The position numbers and the translations under genes are program-made. A stretch of 63,203 nucleotides of DNA. Origin: Solobacterium sp. Lineage in GTDB: Bacteria; Bacillota_I; Bacilli_A; Erysipelotrichales; Erysipelotrichaceae. Positions 8,398 through 16,966 of this stretch are shown here, piece after piece. Within the stretch, counting starts at the first letter, position 1. Each line of letters begins with the position of its first letter. Under the pieces are notes generated by a model. It saw only the letters and a program-made list of their open reading frames with translations. It was not told the DNA's origin and did not search any database. The DNA is taken from positions 1 to 63,203 of the forward strand of contig JAFUCL010000054.1 in the NCBI GenBank assembly GCA_017459725.1, written 5' to 3'.

Positions 8398-9152
8398 TGT
8401 GCCTCCTCCTGCTCTTTGCGGCGTCTGAGGAATGTATGCAGTATCTTTTCAAATACAAAGCTGAACAGTACAACGATGACCGTCCATGCGAACAGATCCG
8501 CCGTTTCAAGGTAGAGCTTGCTGTAGTACATACCGCTGCCGATGGCATTCTTGGGAAGCGCCAGCGTTTCCGCCGCAATGCCCGCCTTCCATGCAAGACC
8601 AAGCGCTGTTAAAGCACCGGAATAGAAATACGGCAGCACGGAAGGAATATAAACATATTTAAGTGTTTTCATCCTGCCGAAGCGGTAAATGGATGCCACT
8701 TCGAGCAGAGATGCATCGGTCTCCTCAATTCCCGTCCGGACATTGCCGAAAACAATCGGCGTCACCAGCAGCGCCGCAATAAACACCGGCACATATGTGT
8801 ACGGCAGCCACAGCATGACAAGAATGATGAAACTGGTGACCGGTACGGCACTTACGGTTCTGACCAGCGGATACAGCAGTGCATTCAGCACAGGTGACAG
8901 ACTGCAGACAACCGCAAGAATCACCCCTGCCGCACAGCCGCATACAAACCCGCCGAGCACACGCATCAGTGATGTACTGATGATCTTCAGGAATGTACCT
9001 GACCGCACAATAGAAGAAAGGTGCCTGGCCACGGCCAGAGGAGAAGGAATCAGGAGTTCCTGATTCACAGCTCTTGAAGCCAAAGCCCAGACACCCATCC
9101 AGAACGCCAATACCAGAAGACCGGTCAGGATTTTATTCCGCCGCTCCGGCAT
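8394..9152 (-). CDS. ABC importer permease (SsuC/TauC-like)
   Basis: 252 residues with about six hydrophobic segments and the cytoplasmic EAA-loop region (YKFGRMKTLKYVYIPSVLPYF-like stretch near residues 155-175, then LGLAWKAGIAAE). The family moves nitrate, sulfonates, taurine or thiamine precursors together with NMT1/SsuA-type binding proteins. The start at 9152 overlaps the binding-protein gene by 20 bp with no strong ribosome-binding site, so the exact start is uncertain. Its stop overlaps the ATPase start by 4 bp. Confidence 0.9.
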   Translation of the reverse strand: MPERRNKILTGLLVLAFWMGVWALASRAVNQELLIPSPLAVARHLSSIVRSGTFLKIISTSLMRVLGGFVCGCAAGVILAVVCSLSPVLNALLYPLVRTVSAVPVTSFIILVMLWLPYTYVPVFIAALLVTPIVFGNVRTGIEETDASLLEVASIYRFGRMKTLKYVYIPSVLPYFYSGALTALGLAWKAGIAAETLALPKNAIGSGMYYSKLYLETADLFAWTVIVVLFSFVFEKILHTFLRRRKEQEEAQ

Positions 9153-10251
9153 AATAGAAATCGTCGCCAGGCATCGCTCCGCCTACGGATGCAGGATCTG
9201 CATCGTAGAGAACCTGGAAGTAGCCTTCGAGTGCCGGTTTCAAATCTTTTCCGGTGATGCAGACAATGCTGGCATCCGGAATTGCAAGCTTGGCAATCTG
9301 CGCATTGCCGGTGATTTCATACTTGGCAACCAGTTCTGCAGAAGCATCCACATCAGCCAGTACTTCATCAACAGTAGCAGCATAGTTCTTCAGGAATTCG
9401 TCAACAGCTTCCGGATGTTCCTGAATGAATGCCGTACGGGCAGCCAGGCAGCCCATTGTCAGAACAGAACCGTCGTTTGCAGCATTGGAATATTCTTCCG
9501 TCATATCCAGAGCTTTGCGGACATCCTGATTCTTCAGCATGATGGTTGTAACCGCAGGCACCGGCAGCATGCACAGGTCGATTTCGCCGGAAATCATCTT
9601 TGTGGCAATCTCACTGGCATCCGCAAACTGTACATCCACGTCCTCACCCGGAGTCAGTCCGTTCTGCTTCAGAACATAGTTGATCATATACTCAGGGTTG
9701 CTGCCCTGGCCGTTGCACCACAGTGTGCGGCCTTTCAGATCCTCAACGGAATGCACTGTATCACCGTTCTCAAGGATGTAGAGAACACCGAGGCAGTTGA
9801 TGGCAATAATCTCAACACCGCCGCTTGTCTTGTTGTACAGGTTGGCAGCGACATTGGTCGGCAGAGCACCGATATCCAGGTCACCGTTGGACAGTCTTGC
9901 GACGATGTCTGTCGGTTCCGGTGTCAGTGTGAAGTGGTAGTTGGGATATACACCGTTTTCAGAGTCATCCATCAGCTTGATGGCACCCATGCCTGTCGGG
10001 CCTTTCAGCACACCGACATTGATCTCGGTTGTGTCAGCTGTTGTTTCAGCAGTTGCTTCCGGAGTTGCCGTAGCTTCCGGGGTTGCAGTCGCTTCCGGGG
10101 TTGCAGCAGCCTCCGGGGTTGCCGCAGCCGCAGCGGTTTCCGCCGGCTTGGCACTTTCTGCCGGAGCCGCTGTACCTGAAGTGCAGCCGGACAGCAGAGA
10201 TACGCTCATGGCCGCAGCCGCGAGCAGAGACATCAGAGTTTTCTTCTTCAT
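9133..10251 (-). CDS. Substrate-binding lipoprotein of the ABC importer (NMT1/SsuA-like)
   Basis: 372 residues. A signal peptide with lipobox (LLSGC, Cys about 23) is followed by a roughly 50-residue Ala/Thr/Pro/Glu linker with ATPEA repeats, then a periplasmic-binding fold from about residue 75 (INVGVLKGPTGMGAIKLM, then DIGALPTNVAANLY). The GPTGMGA and LPTN motifs fit the NMT1/SsuA/TauA group that binds small organic sulfur, nitrogen or pyrimidine compounds. First gene of the nitrogenase-like operon, so it probably fixes substrate choice (inference). Preceded by a promoter and palindrome at 10281-10329. Confidence 0.92.
   Translation of the reverse strand: MKKKTLMSLLAAAAMSVSLLSGCTSGTAAPAESAKPAETAAAAATPEAAATPEATATPEATATPEATAETTADTTEINVGVLKGPTGMGAIKLMDDSENGVYPNYHFTLTPEPTDIVARLSNGDLDIGALPTNVAANLYNKTSGGVEIIAINCLGVLYILENGDTVHSVEDLKGRTLWCNGQGSNPEYMINYVLKQNGLTPGEDVDVQFADASEIATKMISGEIDLCMLPVPAVTTIMLKNQDVRKALDMTEEYSNAANDGSVLTMGCLAARTAFIQEHPEAVDEFLKNYAATVDEVLADVDASAELVAKYEITGNAQIAKLAIPDASIVCITGKDLKPALEGYFQVLYDADPASVGGAMPGDDFYYAGAAE
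10051..10122 (-). repeat. Degenerate 18-bp tandem repeat in the binding-protein linker
   Basis: About three full 18-bp units (10063-10080, 10081-10098, 10099-10116) plus partial flanking copies encode ATPEA-type repeats that tether the lipoprotein to the membrane anchor. Copy number may vary between strains. Confidence 0.75.
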
Positions 10252-10280
10252 AGTTACCTCATTTCTTTCCGAATGCCTCC

Positions 10281-10286
10281 ACTATA
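10281..10286 (-). promoter_or_regulatory. -10 element for the nitrogenase-like operon
   Basis: TATAGT on the minus strand gives a start near 10274 and a leader of about 22 nt. The -35 position (TGTACA, 10309-10304, 17-bp spacer) is a weak match and lies inside the palindrome at 10302-10329, as expected of an activator-dependent promoter. Confidence 0.55.
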
Positions 10287-10301
10287 CTTACGAAACAAAA
10301 A

Positions 10302-10329
10302 GATGTACATTGCAATTGCAACGTACATC
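10302..10329. promoter_or_regulatory. 28-bp palindrome, candidate Crp/Fnr-family operator (class II position)
   Basis: Arms GATGTAC/GTACATC enclose the perfect 12-bp palindrome TTGCAATTGCAA; only one pair in 28 bp is mismatched. The centre, between 10315 and 10316, is 41.5 bp upstream of the inferred start at 10274, the classical position for class II activation by Crp/Fnr proteins. The gene of such a protein ends 25 bp away. Because a T-rich stretch follows on each strand, the same sequence could also form a bidirectional terminator for the crp/fnr-like gene; both roles are possible. Confidence 0.65.
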
Positions 10330-10354
10330 ACTTTTTTGTCAATATTTGCACAAA

Positions 10355-11008
10355 CTATAACAAAATCTCAAAAGTACTGCCGCGGAACCGTATTTCACCG
10401 TCTTCCTGCATCCTGCTGAGTTCCCTTGACAGAGCACTCTGATTGGTGCCGAGATAGGTTGCCATCGCCTCTCTGTTGAACGGCAGCGTTATAATCGAAG
10501 TCCCCTCTCTGACCGCATACTGGCTGAGCAGGGTAATGACTTTTTCTCTGATCGTAAGCTTGCTGAGAATCTGTATTCTGTCATTCATCTTCAGTGCTCT
10601 GTCTGCCAGCATGGCCGTAAACCTGCGGGTCAGCCGCAGATCCATCGCCACCGGATTCACCGGCGGATCATCCAGTGATTTGGTATCCATCATCAGCACC
10701 GATGATTCCTCTACACTGATCACCGACACGGCTGCTTCCTTGTGCAGATAACAGAGTGATTCCCCGAAGGTAATACCCGGAGTAACACTGGCCATCATCA
10801 GCGGATTGCCGCCGTAGTCATCCATGAACACCTGTACATTGCCGCTCAGCACAAGACCGAACCGTTCCATCACCTCACCCGGTCTGTTCAGCTGTTCTCC
10901 TCGGCGGCAGCTTCTTTCCTGCGCGTTGAAAAAACGCAGCGCATATGCAAGTTCGCTGTCATTCAGGTCTTTGAACAATATGCAGTGATTCAGTATATTC
11001 CGGTCCAT
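10355..11008 (-). CDS. Crp/Fnr-family transcriptional regulator
   Basis: 217 residues: a cyclic-nucleotide-binding-type beta roll (about 15-120, with GITFGESLCY), a dimerisation helix, and a winged helix with recognition region NREAMATYLGTNQSALSREL near 168-188. Cysteines (Cys9, Cys33 and one near 86) are not spaced like Fnr cluster ligands, so the signal is unknown. It starts 7 bp after dusB and so probably belongs to the housekeeping operon, while its likely target palindrome lies just downstream, before the nitrogenase-like operon. Specific regulation of that operon is inference from position. Confidence 0.9.
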   Translation of the reverse strand: MDRNILNHCILFKDLNDSELAYALRFFNAQERSCRRGEQLNRPGEVMERFGLVLSGNVQVFMDDYGGNPLMMASVTPGITFGESLCYLHKEAAVSVISVEESSVLMMDTKSLDDPPVNPVAMDLRLTRRFTAMLADRALKMNDRIQILSKLTIREKVITLLSQYAVREGTSIITLPFNREAMATYLGTNQSALSRELSRMQEDGEIRFRGSTFEILL

Positions 11009-11015
11009 ATATGTA

Positions 11016-12002
11016 TTACCGCAGCTCCTGCAGCTCTGCCAGAACGAGTCTGTATTCTGCCAGGATCTCTTTCATTTCCCACAGTGAATTCATCTGCGCA
11101 AGTTTATTCTTGTATCCGGCCGCATACGGCATACCGGCAATATACCAGGCTGCCATACTGCGCATCATCCGCATACCCGGGTATTCCCCTTCCTGCAGAC
11201 ACAGTGCCTCCGCATACCTCTCCGCCACATCCAGACGTTCCTCGTAGGAGGGCTCCTCGTACGTCCTGCCGGCCAGTGCCGCCGTCAGCTCCTGTATAAA
11301 GAACGGTCTGCCCAGGAAGCCTCTGCCGACCATGACCGCATCACAGCCGGTTTCCGCAAACATCCGCTTAGCATCATCCACCGTACGGATATCCCCGTTG
11401 CCCATAACGGGAATGGAAACGGCTTCCTTCACCATGCGTATATACGACCAGTCGGCCTGTCCTTCGTACATCTGTCCCTTGGTTCTGCCATGCACCGCAA
11501 CCGCCGCCACACCGATATCCTGCAGGCGTTTCGCCAGATCAACACAGTTGATATGCTCTTTGTCCCAGCCGGCCCGCATCTTGACCGTTACCGGTCTGTC
11601 CGTGTGCTGTACAACGGCTTCTGCCACTTTTACTGCAGTATCCGGATTCTGCATCAGCCAGCATCCCGCATGTGCTTTGATGACCTTGGTTACCGGACAG
11701 CCCATGTTGATGTCAATGATATCACAGTCGGTATGTTCGCTCAGGTATTCCGCCGCTTCCGCCATCGTCTCCGGATCACCGCCGAACAGCTGCAGGGCAA
11801 CCGGATGCTCACCCGGCACTGTCCTGCACATATCCTGCGTGCGCTTGTTCTGATAATGCAGTGCTTTGTCGCTGATCATCTCACTGACGGTCAGCCCTGC
11901 CCCGCATTCCCTGCACAGCTTCCGGTACACGGGATTTGATATGCCCGCAAGCGGTGCTGCCACCACGGGCTCAGCGATTGAAACGTTCCCGATTTTCCAC
12001 AT
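11016..12002 (-). CDS. dusB: tRNA-dihydrouridine synthase (DusB type)
   Basis: 328 residues, full length. FMN-dependent reduction of uridines in tRNA. The opening [34 protein letters not shown] is diagnostic, followed by [12 protein letters not shown] (active-site region), [20 protein letters not shown] and the FMN phosphate site [10 protein letters not shown]...VMVGRG. The usual small-residue GAGSAL segment after the catalytic region reads HAGCWL, a mild departure. Its start overlaps hslO by 32 bp, with GGAG 10 bp before the ATG. hslO-dusB adjacency is the common Firmicutes arrangement. Confidence 0.95.
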   Translation of the reverse strand: MWKIGNVSIAEPVVAAPLAGISNPVYRKLCRECGAGLTVSEMISDKALHYQNKRTQDMCRTVPGEHPVALQLFGGDPETMAEAAEYLSEHTDCDIIDINMGCPVTKVIKAHAGCWLMQNPDTAVKVAEAVVQHTDRPVTVKMRAGWDKEHINCVDLAKRLQDIGVAAVAVHGRTKGQMYEGQADWSYIRMVKEAVSIPVMGNGDIRTVDDAKRMFAETGCDAVMVGRGFLGRPFFIQELTAALAGRTYEEPSYEERLDVAERYAEALCLQEGEYPGMRMMRSMAAWYIAGMPYAAGYKNKLAQMNSLWEMKEILAEYRLVLAELQELR

Positions 12003-12879
12003 TCCGGTGTTTCTCCAGAGCCGAACGCACTTCCTCTTCGCTGAACGTATATGTTGTGCTGCAGTACTGGCAGGTTATCTCCGCACCGTGATCCTCTTCC
12101 AGAATCCGGATCAGATCTGCTTCGGAGATCAGCGCCATGGCATCCAGGAAGTGTTCCTTTGAACATCCGCAGTGCCACCTGATGTCACGCTCTTCCAGAA
12201 TATTTGCATCCTCAAACAGCAGTCTGATAATCTCTTCCGGAAGCTTTCCTTCATCTATATATGTAGAGATCGGCTTCATTGCTTTGGCGATTGCCTCAAC
12301 CCTGTCAAATGCTTCTTCGGAAGCACCCGGCAGAAGCTGAATGATCATACCGCCCGCGGCCTGTACAGCCGCATCCGTACCGATCAGAACACCGACCGAT
12401 ACAACGGAAGGAAGCTGTTCACTGATTGCAAAGTAGTAAGCAAAGTCATCGCCGATTTCACCGGAACGCAGATTCACAACACCGGTAAACGGTTCCTTCA
12501 GACCGAGATCCTTGGTGACAACGAGAGTTCCCTCCGTGCCCACAATCCGGCCGACATCCAGTTTTCCGGTTGCTTCATTCACATAGTAAAGCTGGGGATT
12601 GCCGATAAAACCGCGCACGTTTCCGGCACCGTCTGCCTGGGCCACGATGGTTCCCGCTTCCCCGTGCCCGTTGATTGTCACAACGGTCCTGGCATCGGGA
12701 TCCTTCATCTCACTTGCCATGATTGCATCAACCGTCAGAACTCTGCCAAGCGCCGCACAGCTGGTCGGAAACAGACCATGGCACTTTCTCGCTTCCTCAA
12801 CGAGATCCGTTGTCCGCGCTGCCCTGATCCGCACACTTCCGTTCATCGCTTCCGCAATCACAAGTTTGTCTTTCATCAT
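11971..12879 (-). CDS. hslO: Redox-regulated chaperone Hsp33
   Basis: 302 residues. A holdase activated when its zinc-binding cysteines are oxidised. The C-terminal zinc switch is visible as HCGCSKEH (CxC) and CQYC (CxxC), about 30 residues apart. The N-terminal half has GMIIQLLPG and the [12 protein letters not shown] segment typical of the family. The ATG overlaps the GH2 stop by 4 bp; a second ATG directly follows, so the true start is one of two adjacent codons. Confidence 0.96.
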   Translation of the reverse strand: MMKDKLVIAEAMNGSVRIRAARTTDLVEEARKCHGLFPTSCAALGRVLTVDAIMASEMKDPDARTVVTINGHGEAGTIVAQADGAGNVRGFIGNPQLYYVNEATGKLDVGRIVGTEGTLVVTKDLGLKEPFTGVVNLRSGEIGDDFAYYFAISEQLPSVVSVGVLIGTDAAVQAAGGMIIQLLPGASEEAFDRVEAIAKAMKPISTYIDEGKLPEEIIRLLFEDANILEERDIRWHCGCSKEHFLDAMALISEADLIRILEEDHGAEITCQYCSTTYTFSEEEVRSALEKHRNVENRERFNR

Positions 12880-14603
12880 TTCACACTCCGTATCATGCGC
12901 TCGTTGTTCCGGCGCATTTTCTTTTCATCTATTTTTACGATCCGGCGGTCAGCTGTAAACAGTCCGTTGCATTCGTCCTGCACATCCGATACCTGTGTAT
13001 AGATACAGCCGGAAAGTCCCTTCGGTATATTGGCAAGGATTGCTTTGCTGTAGAGCTTATCCACAGCCGCATCCAGCCTGACCTTGTCTTTGTATTTACG
13101 GTAGCCGTACAGCTTCTCCGCTTCACTGTGTCCCCATTCCAGGTACGAGTAGCCGCCGAATTCGCTCAGCAGCAGTATTCTGCCGTCTGCCGCCGGTACA
13201 CGGAAGGGCAGGAAATAGTTATGAATACTGAGGAAATCACCGGCACCCTGGTCGTACCAGCCGCTCGCACTGTCCACAAGACGCGTTGAATCGTAGGCTC
13301 GGATATGGTCTGTTACAGCTGCACTGTCAAACTGTCCCCAGCCTTCATTGAACGGCACCCATGAGAAAATACACACACTGTTGTACAGCGTATCCAACAT
13401 CTCATCCAGTTCCTGATAGTAGATGTTTCTGCCTTCCTCGGAAGCTCTTCCGAATTTCTCATAGTCATTGTCGGCAGTCTTGCGGATACCGAGATTCGGC
13501 AGGACCGCGGTGAACTTGAAGTCATACGGACCGCCGCCATTGGGCATATCCTGCATGACCAGTATGCCGTACTTGTCGCACAGGTAATACCATCTCCGGC
13601 ATTCCTGCTTGACATGTTTCCGCAGCATATTGAACCCCATTGCCTTCAGCTTGCGGATTTCATACACCATGGCATCTTCGGACGGATATGTCATCAGCCC
13701 GTCCACACTGTATCCCTGATCGAGAAGACCTGTCAGGAACAGCGGTTTGTTGTTCAGCATAAACCTGGTAACACCCTTGGCATCCTTGCCGACACTGAAC
13801 TTGCGCATACCGAAGTAGCTCTTGACCGTCTCATCTTCCGTTTCAATGTACAGATCGTAGAGGAACGGATCATCCGGTGTCCACGGATGCACATCATCAA
13901 GGGTAACCGTATACTCACGCTCAACCGTAATGCCGCGGTGCACCAGCTTGCGGTCCGCAAACACCGATATAACAGCCTGCCGGAAACCGCCCGCAAAGCG
14001 CAGATACACACGCCCGGCATCAAAGTCCGGGGTAATCTTCAGATCATGCACGGAACCGTCCTTCAGCTCTTCCAGCCACACACTCTGCCAGATGCCGCTG
14101 CTCGGTGTATACCACATACCGCTGTGCTCCAGCTTCTGCTTACCGTAGGCATACTTACCGCGGTCACTGTCATCCGTCACTCTGACCAGCAGCTCATTGG
14201 TCTGCTTCAGGGAATCGCTGATATCCACACCGAACGGTGTATAGCCGCCCTGGTGGGAACCGCAGTGCAGTCCGTTCACAAAGACATCGCAGCACTGATC
14301 CACGGCTTCAAAATTCAGAATCACACGGTTCTTCGTCAGCGGCCAGGCAAAGTACTTGCGGTACCACAGCACCTCACCCGGTTTCAGCTCACGGTCTGTT
14401 CCGCACAGCTTGGAACCAAGCGCAAAGGGCACAATGATTTCCTGCCAGTCTGCCGTGTTTTCCGGCACTTCTCCGTTGGTGATGCAGAAATCCCAGTGTC
14501 CGTTCAGGGACACATAGCTGTCTCTCTGCAGCTGCATCCGCGGATACTCCTGCAGAGGATGATAACGGTTCAGTTTTTCTCCCCAAGGGCTCAGCAGTGT
14601 CAT
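12876..14603 (-). CDS. Glycoside hydrolase family 2 (beta-galactosidase/beta-glucuronidase-like)
   Basis: 575 residues from the ATG at 14603, which has GGAG at good spacing and a 4-bp overlap with the upstream gene; an earlier in-frame start lacks a site and adds a non-family tail. Order: sugar-binding jelly-roll (about 1-165), immunoglobulin-like domain (to about 255), TIM barrel. The acid/base Glu lies in VPFNEGWGQFD and the nucleophile Glu in LSEFGGYS. No signal peptide, so intracellular. At under 600 residues it is of the short GH2 type; galactosidase versus glucuronidase cannot be told apart here. It sits inside the ftsH-hslO housekeeping block, unusual for a catabolic gene. Confidence 0.9.
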   Translation of the reverse strand: MTLLSPWGEKLNRYHPLQEYPRMQLQRDSYVSLNGHWDFCITNGEVPENTADWQEIIVPFALGSKLCGTDRELKPGEVLWYRKYFAWPLTKNRVILNFEAVDQCCDVFVNGLHCGSHQGGYTPFGVDISDSLKQTNELLVRVTDDSDRGKYAYGKQKLEHSGMWYTPSSGIWQSVWLEELKDGSVHDLKITPDFDAGRVYLRFAGGFRQAVISVFADRKLVHRGITVEREYTVTLDDVHPWTPDDPFLYDLYIETEDETVKSYFGMRKFSVGKDAKGVTRFMLNNKPLFLTGLLDQGYSVDGLMTYPSEDAMVYEIRKLKAMGFNMLRKHVKQECRRWYYLCDKYGILVMQDMPNGGGPYDFKFTAVLPNLGIRKTADNDYEKFGRASEEGRNIYYQELDEMLDTLYNSVCIFSWVPFNEGWGQFDSAAVTDHIRAYDSTRLVDSASGWYDQGAGDFLSIHNYFLPFRVPAADGRILLLSEFGGYSYLEWGHSEAEKLYGYRKYKDKVRLDAAVDKLYSKAILANIPKGLSGCIYTQVSDVQDECNGLFTADRRIVKIDEKKMRRNNERMIRSVK

Positions 14604-14998
14604 GATCCGGACTCCTTTCTTCCCGACAGTATAAACAAACGCACAAGGGTAAAGAGCAAAGCGCAGCAATGAACGATCAATGCCGTACGGTTCAGGTCGG
14701 CAGCTGTTGTCTCATCACCGGCTGCTTCATGCACATACAGCAGAATCACCGCCAGCGAGATAACGCAGATCAATGGCTGTACGATCTTTGCCGGTATCCC
14801 GCGCAGAGAGAGGAAATCCATGCAGGCAGGAAAGAAGCAGGCAGCAGCCAGCAGCGGCGCAAACTTCCACGGTCCCAGCGCATGCCAGCTCCATCTGATC
14901 AGAAACAGAATCAGTGCTCCCATCAGAATACCGCCCGCAAAACCGCATATGATGCCTGATATCACCGGCAGTGCTCTGCTGTTCTTCTCCTCATCCAT
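14600..14998 (-). CDS. Small four-helix membrane protein of unknown function
   Basis: 132 residues from the ATG at 14998, which has AAAGGAG about 7 bp upstream. A second possible ATG at 15052 would add 18 basic residues and overlap the ftsH stop by 4 bp but has a weak site. Four hydrophobic segments (about 14-35, 45-65, 70-88, 105-125) alternate with short loops. No family recognised. Lies between ftsH and the GH2 gene, overlapping the latter by 4 bp. Confidence 0.7.
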   Translation of the reverse strand: MDEEKNSRALPVISGIICGFAGGILMGALILFLIRWSWHALGPWKFAPLLAAACFFPACMDFLSLRGIPAKIVQPLICVISLAVILLYVHEAAGDETTAADLNRTALIVHCCALLFTLVRLFILSGRKESGS

Positions 14999-15048
14999 AT
15001 ACCGCTCCTTTGCAAAGGAAGAACGCTTGCGCGTCCTTCCGGTTTTCA

Positions 15049-16947
15049 TCATTCGCCGATCTTTTCTTCCGGTTCGGCCTGTACCGGTTCTTCAACTGCA
15101 GCCGCCTTCTCAGTGAAGTCCGCTTCAATGGATTCTCCGCGCACGACACGTTCGATCTGATCGGATGTCAGTGTTTCATATTCCATGAGTGCTGAAGCAA
15201 TCCGCTCCAGTTCCACGCTGTGATCCCCGATCAGCTTCTTTGCTTTCGAATGGCATTCATTGACGATCTTTCTGACTTCCTGATCGATCTCAAATGCCAC
15301 CTGTCCGGAGACATTGCTCGGTGAGTTATAGTCTCTGCCGAGGAATACACTCTGGTTGCCCGAATCATATTTGATCGGTCCCAGATCACTCATACCGTAC
15401 AGCGTAACCATATCCCTTGCGATATTGGTTGCCTGTTCAAAGTCATTGACAGCACCTGTCGTGACATCATCGAAGAACAGCTCTTCAGCAGCGCGGCCGC
15501 CCATATAGGACGTAATCGACGCCAGCAGATCGTTCTTCGTATTCATCATCTTCTCATCCTTCGGTGTCATCAGGTTGTATCCGCCTGCCTGTCCGCGCGG
15601 AATGATCGTGACTTTCTGCACCACCACCGCATTGTCCAGATACAGACCGATCACCGCATGACCGGATTCGTGGTAAGCGACAAGCTTCTTTGTCTTTTCA
15701 TCGTATGTACGGCTCTTCTTGGCCGGACCCATCATGACACGGTCAATGGCCTCATCGATCTGTGCCGTATGGATCTCTTCCAGATTCTCACGCACGGCCA
15801 GGATAGCCGCTTCATTGAGAACATTCTCCAGATCAGCACCGCTGAAGCCCGGTGTCCGCTTGGCCAGTCCGTCGAGATCAACATCACTGGCGATATGCTT
15901 ATTGCGGGCATGTACTTCAAGGATCGCCTTGCGGCCCTTGCGGTCAGGCAGCGCCACGGTAATCTGACGGTCAAAACGGCCTGCTCTCAGCAGCGCCGGG
16001 TCAAGTACGTCCGGACGGTTCGTTGCCGCAATGACTACAACTCCGGTATTCTCTTCCATACCGTCCATTTCAACAAGCAGCTGGTTCAGGGTCTGCTCAC
16101 GTTCATCATGTCCGCCGCCGAAGCCTGCACCTCTCTGCCGGCCTACGGCATCGATTTCATCAATGAAGATAATGCACGGAGCTGTCTGCTGTGCCTTCTT
16201 GAACATATCACGCACACGGCTCGCACCGACACCGACGAACATTTCAACGAAGTCGGAACCGGAGATACTGTAGAACGGAACGTTTGCTTCACCGGCAACT
16301 GCCTTGGCAAGCAGTGTTTTACCGGTACCCGGATGACCGCTCAGCAGGATACCCTTCGGAATACGGGCACCCATCTTCTGGAACTTCTTGGGATATTTGA
16401 GATATTCGATAATCTCTTCCATCTCCTGCTTTTCTTCATCGCATCCGGCCACATCCGCAAAGCGCACCTTTGTCTTGGTTTCCAGCTGTGCTCTTGACTT
16501 ACCGAATTCAAACGCTTTGGCATTCGCATTGCCGCCGCCCATCCGGTTCATCATCCAGACACCGATGACAAGAACAAGCACAAACGGAATCAACGACAGC
16601 AGCGTATCGACAAACAGGTTTGAACTCTCCGAATCAATGACATGGATCTTCGCATCACCGAGCTGATCCAGCACTTCGCTGATTTCTTCCTGGGTTGCCG
16701 GGACACGCGATGTAAAACTGACTTTATGGTCTCCTTCCGTGTATGTACCGGTTACGGTCACAACGTTGTAACCGATGGAAACGACTGACTCTTCAACGTC
16801 TTCCGACTTCAGCGTTGACTTCAGTTCATTGTACGTCAGCTCCTGGCTGGTTGAACCGCCGCCCATTGTGATCAGACTGATGACCGCTATGATCACGATC
16901 AGATACGGCAGCAGGTTCAGAATTCTGTTTCTTGGCTGTTGCTGCAT
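15049..16947 (-). CDS. ftsH: ATP-dependent zinc metalloprotease FtsH
   Basis: 632 residues. Membrane AAA+ protease degrading misassembled and regulatory proteins. Two transmembrane segments (about 11-30 and 112-130) flank the extracytoplasmic domain. Then come Walker A GHPGTGKT (usual Pro replaced by His), Walker B IIFIDEID, the second region of homology [24 protein letters not shown] stretch, and the HESGH zinc site. The tail is Glu/Ala-rich. AAGGAG precedes the start, 19 bp after the tilS/hpt stop. Confidence 0.97.
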   Translation of the reverse strand: MQQQPRNRILNLLPYLIVIIAVISLITMGGGSTSQELTYNELKSTLKSEDVEESVVSIGYNVVTVTGTYTEGDHKVSFTSRVPATQEEISEVLDQLGDAKIHVIDSESSNLFVDTLLSLIPFVLVLVIGVWMMNRMGGGNANAKAFEFGKSRAQLETKTKVRFADVAGCDEEKQEMEEIIEYLKYPKKFQKMGARIPKGILLSGHPGTGKTLLAKAVAGEANVPFYSISGSDFVEMFVGVGASRVRDMFKKAQQTAPCIIFIDEIDAVGRQRGAGFGGGHDEREQTLNQLLVEMDGMEENTGVVVIAATNRPDVLDPALLRAGRFDRQITVALPDRKGRKAILEVHARNKHIASDVDLDGLAKRTPGFSGADLENVLNEAAILAVRENLEEIHTAQIDEAIDRVMMGPAKKSRTYDEKTKKLVAYHESGHAVIGLYLDNAVVVQKVTIIPRGQAGGYNLMTPKDEKMMNTKNDLLASITSYMGGRAAEELFFDDVTTGAVNDFEQATNIARDMVTLYGMSDLGPIKYDSGNQSVFLGRDYNSPSNVSGQVAFEIDQEVRKIVNECHSKAKKLIGDHSVELERIASALMEYETLTSDQIERVVRGESIEADFTEKAAAVEEPVQAEPEEKIGE

Positions 16948-16966
16948 ATATTCTCCTTATAATCTC

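Noticed and set aside
10302..10329. Reading the 28-bp palindrome only as a terminator
   Set aside because: T-rich stretches flank it on both strands, so termination is possible. But the exact -41.5 placement, the weak -35 and the nearby regulator gene make an operator at least as likely; kept as operator with the alternative noted.
16320..16345. Pro-to-His change in the FtsH Walker A (GHPGTGKT)
   Set aside because: The position is variable among AAA proteins and the catalytic Lys and Thr are intact, so function is probably unaffected.
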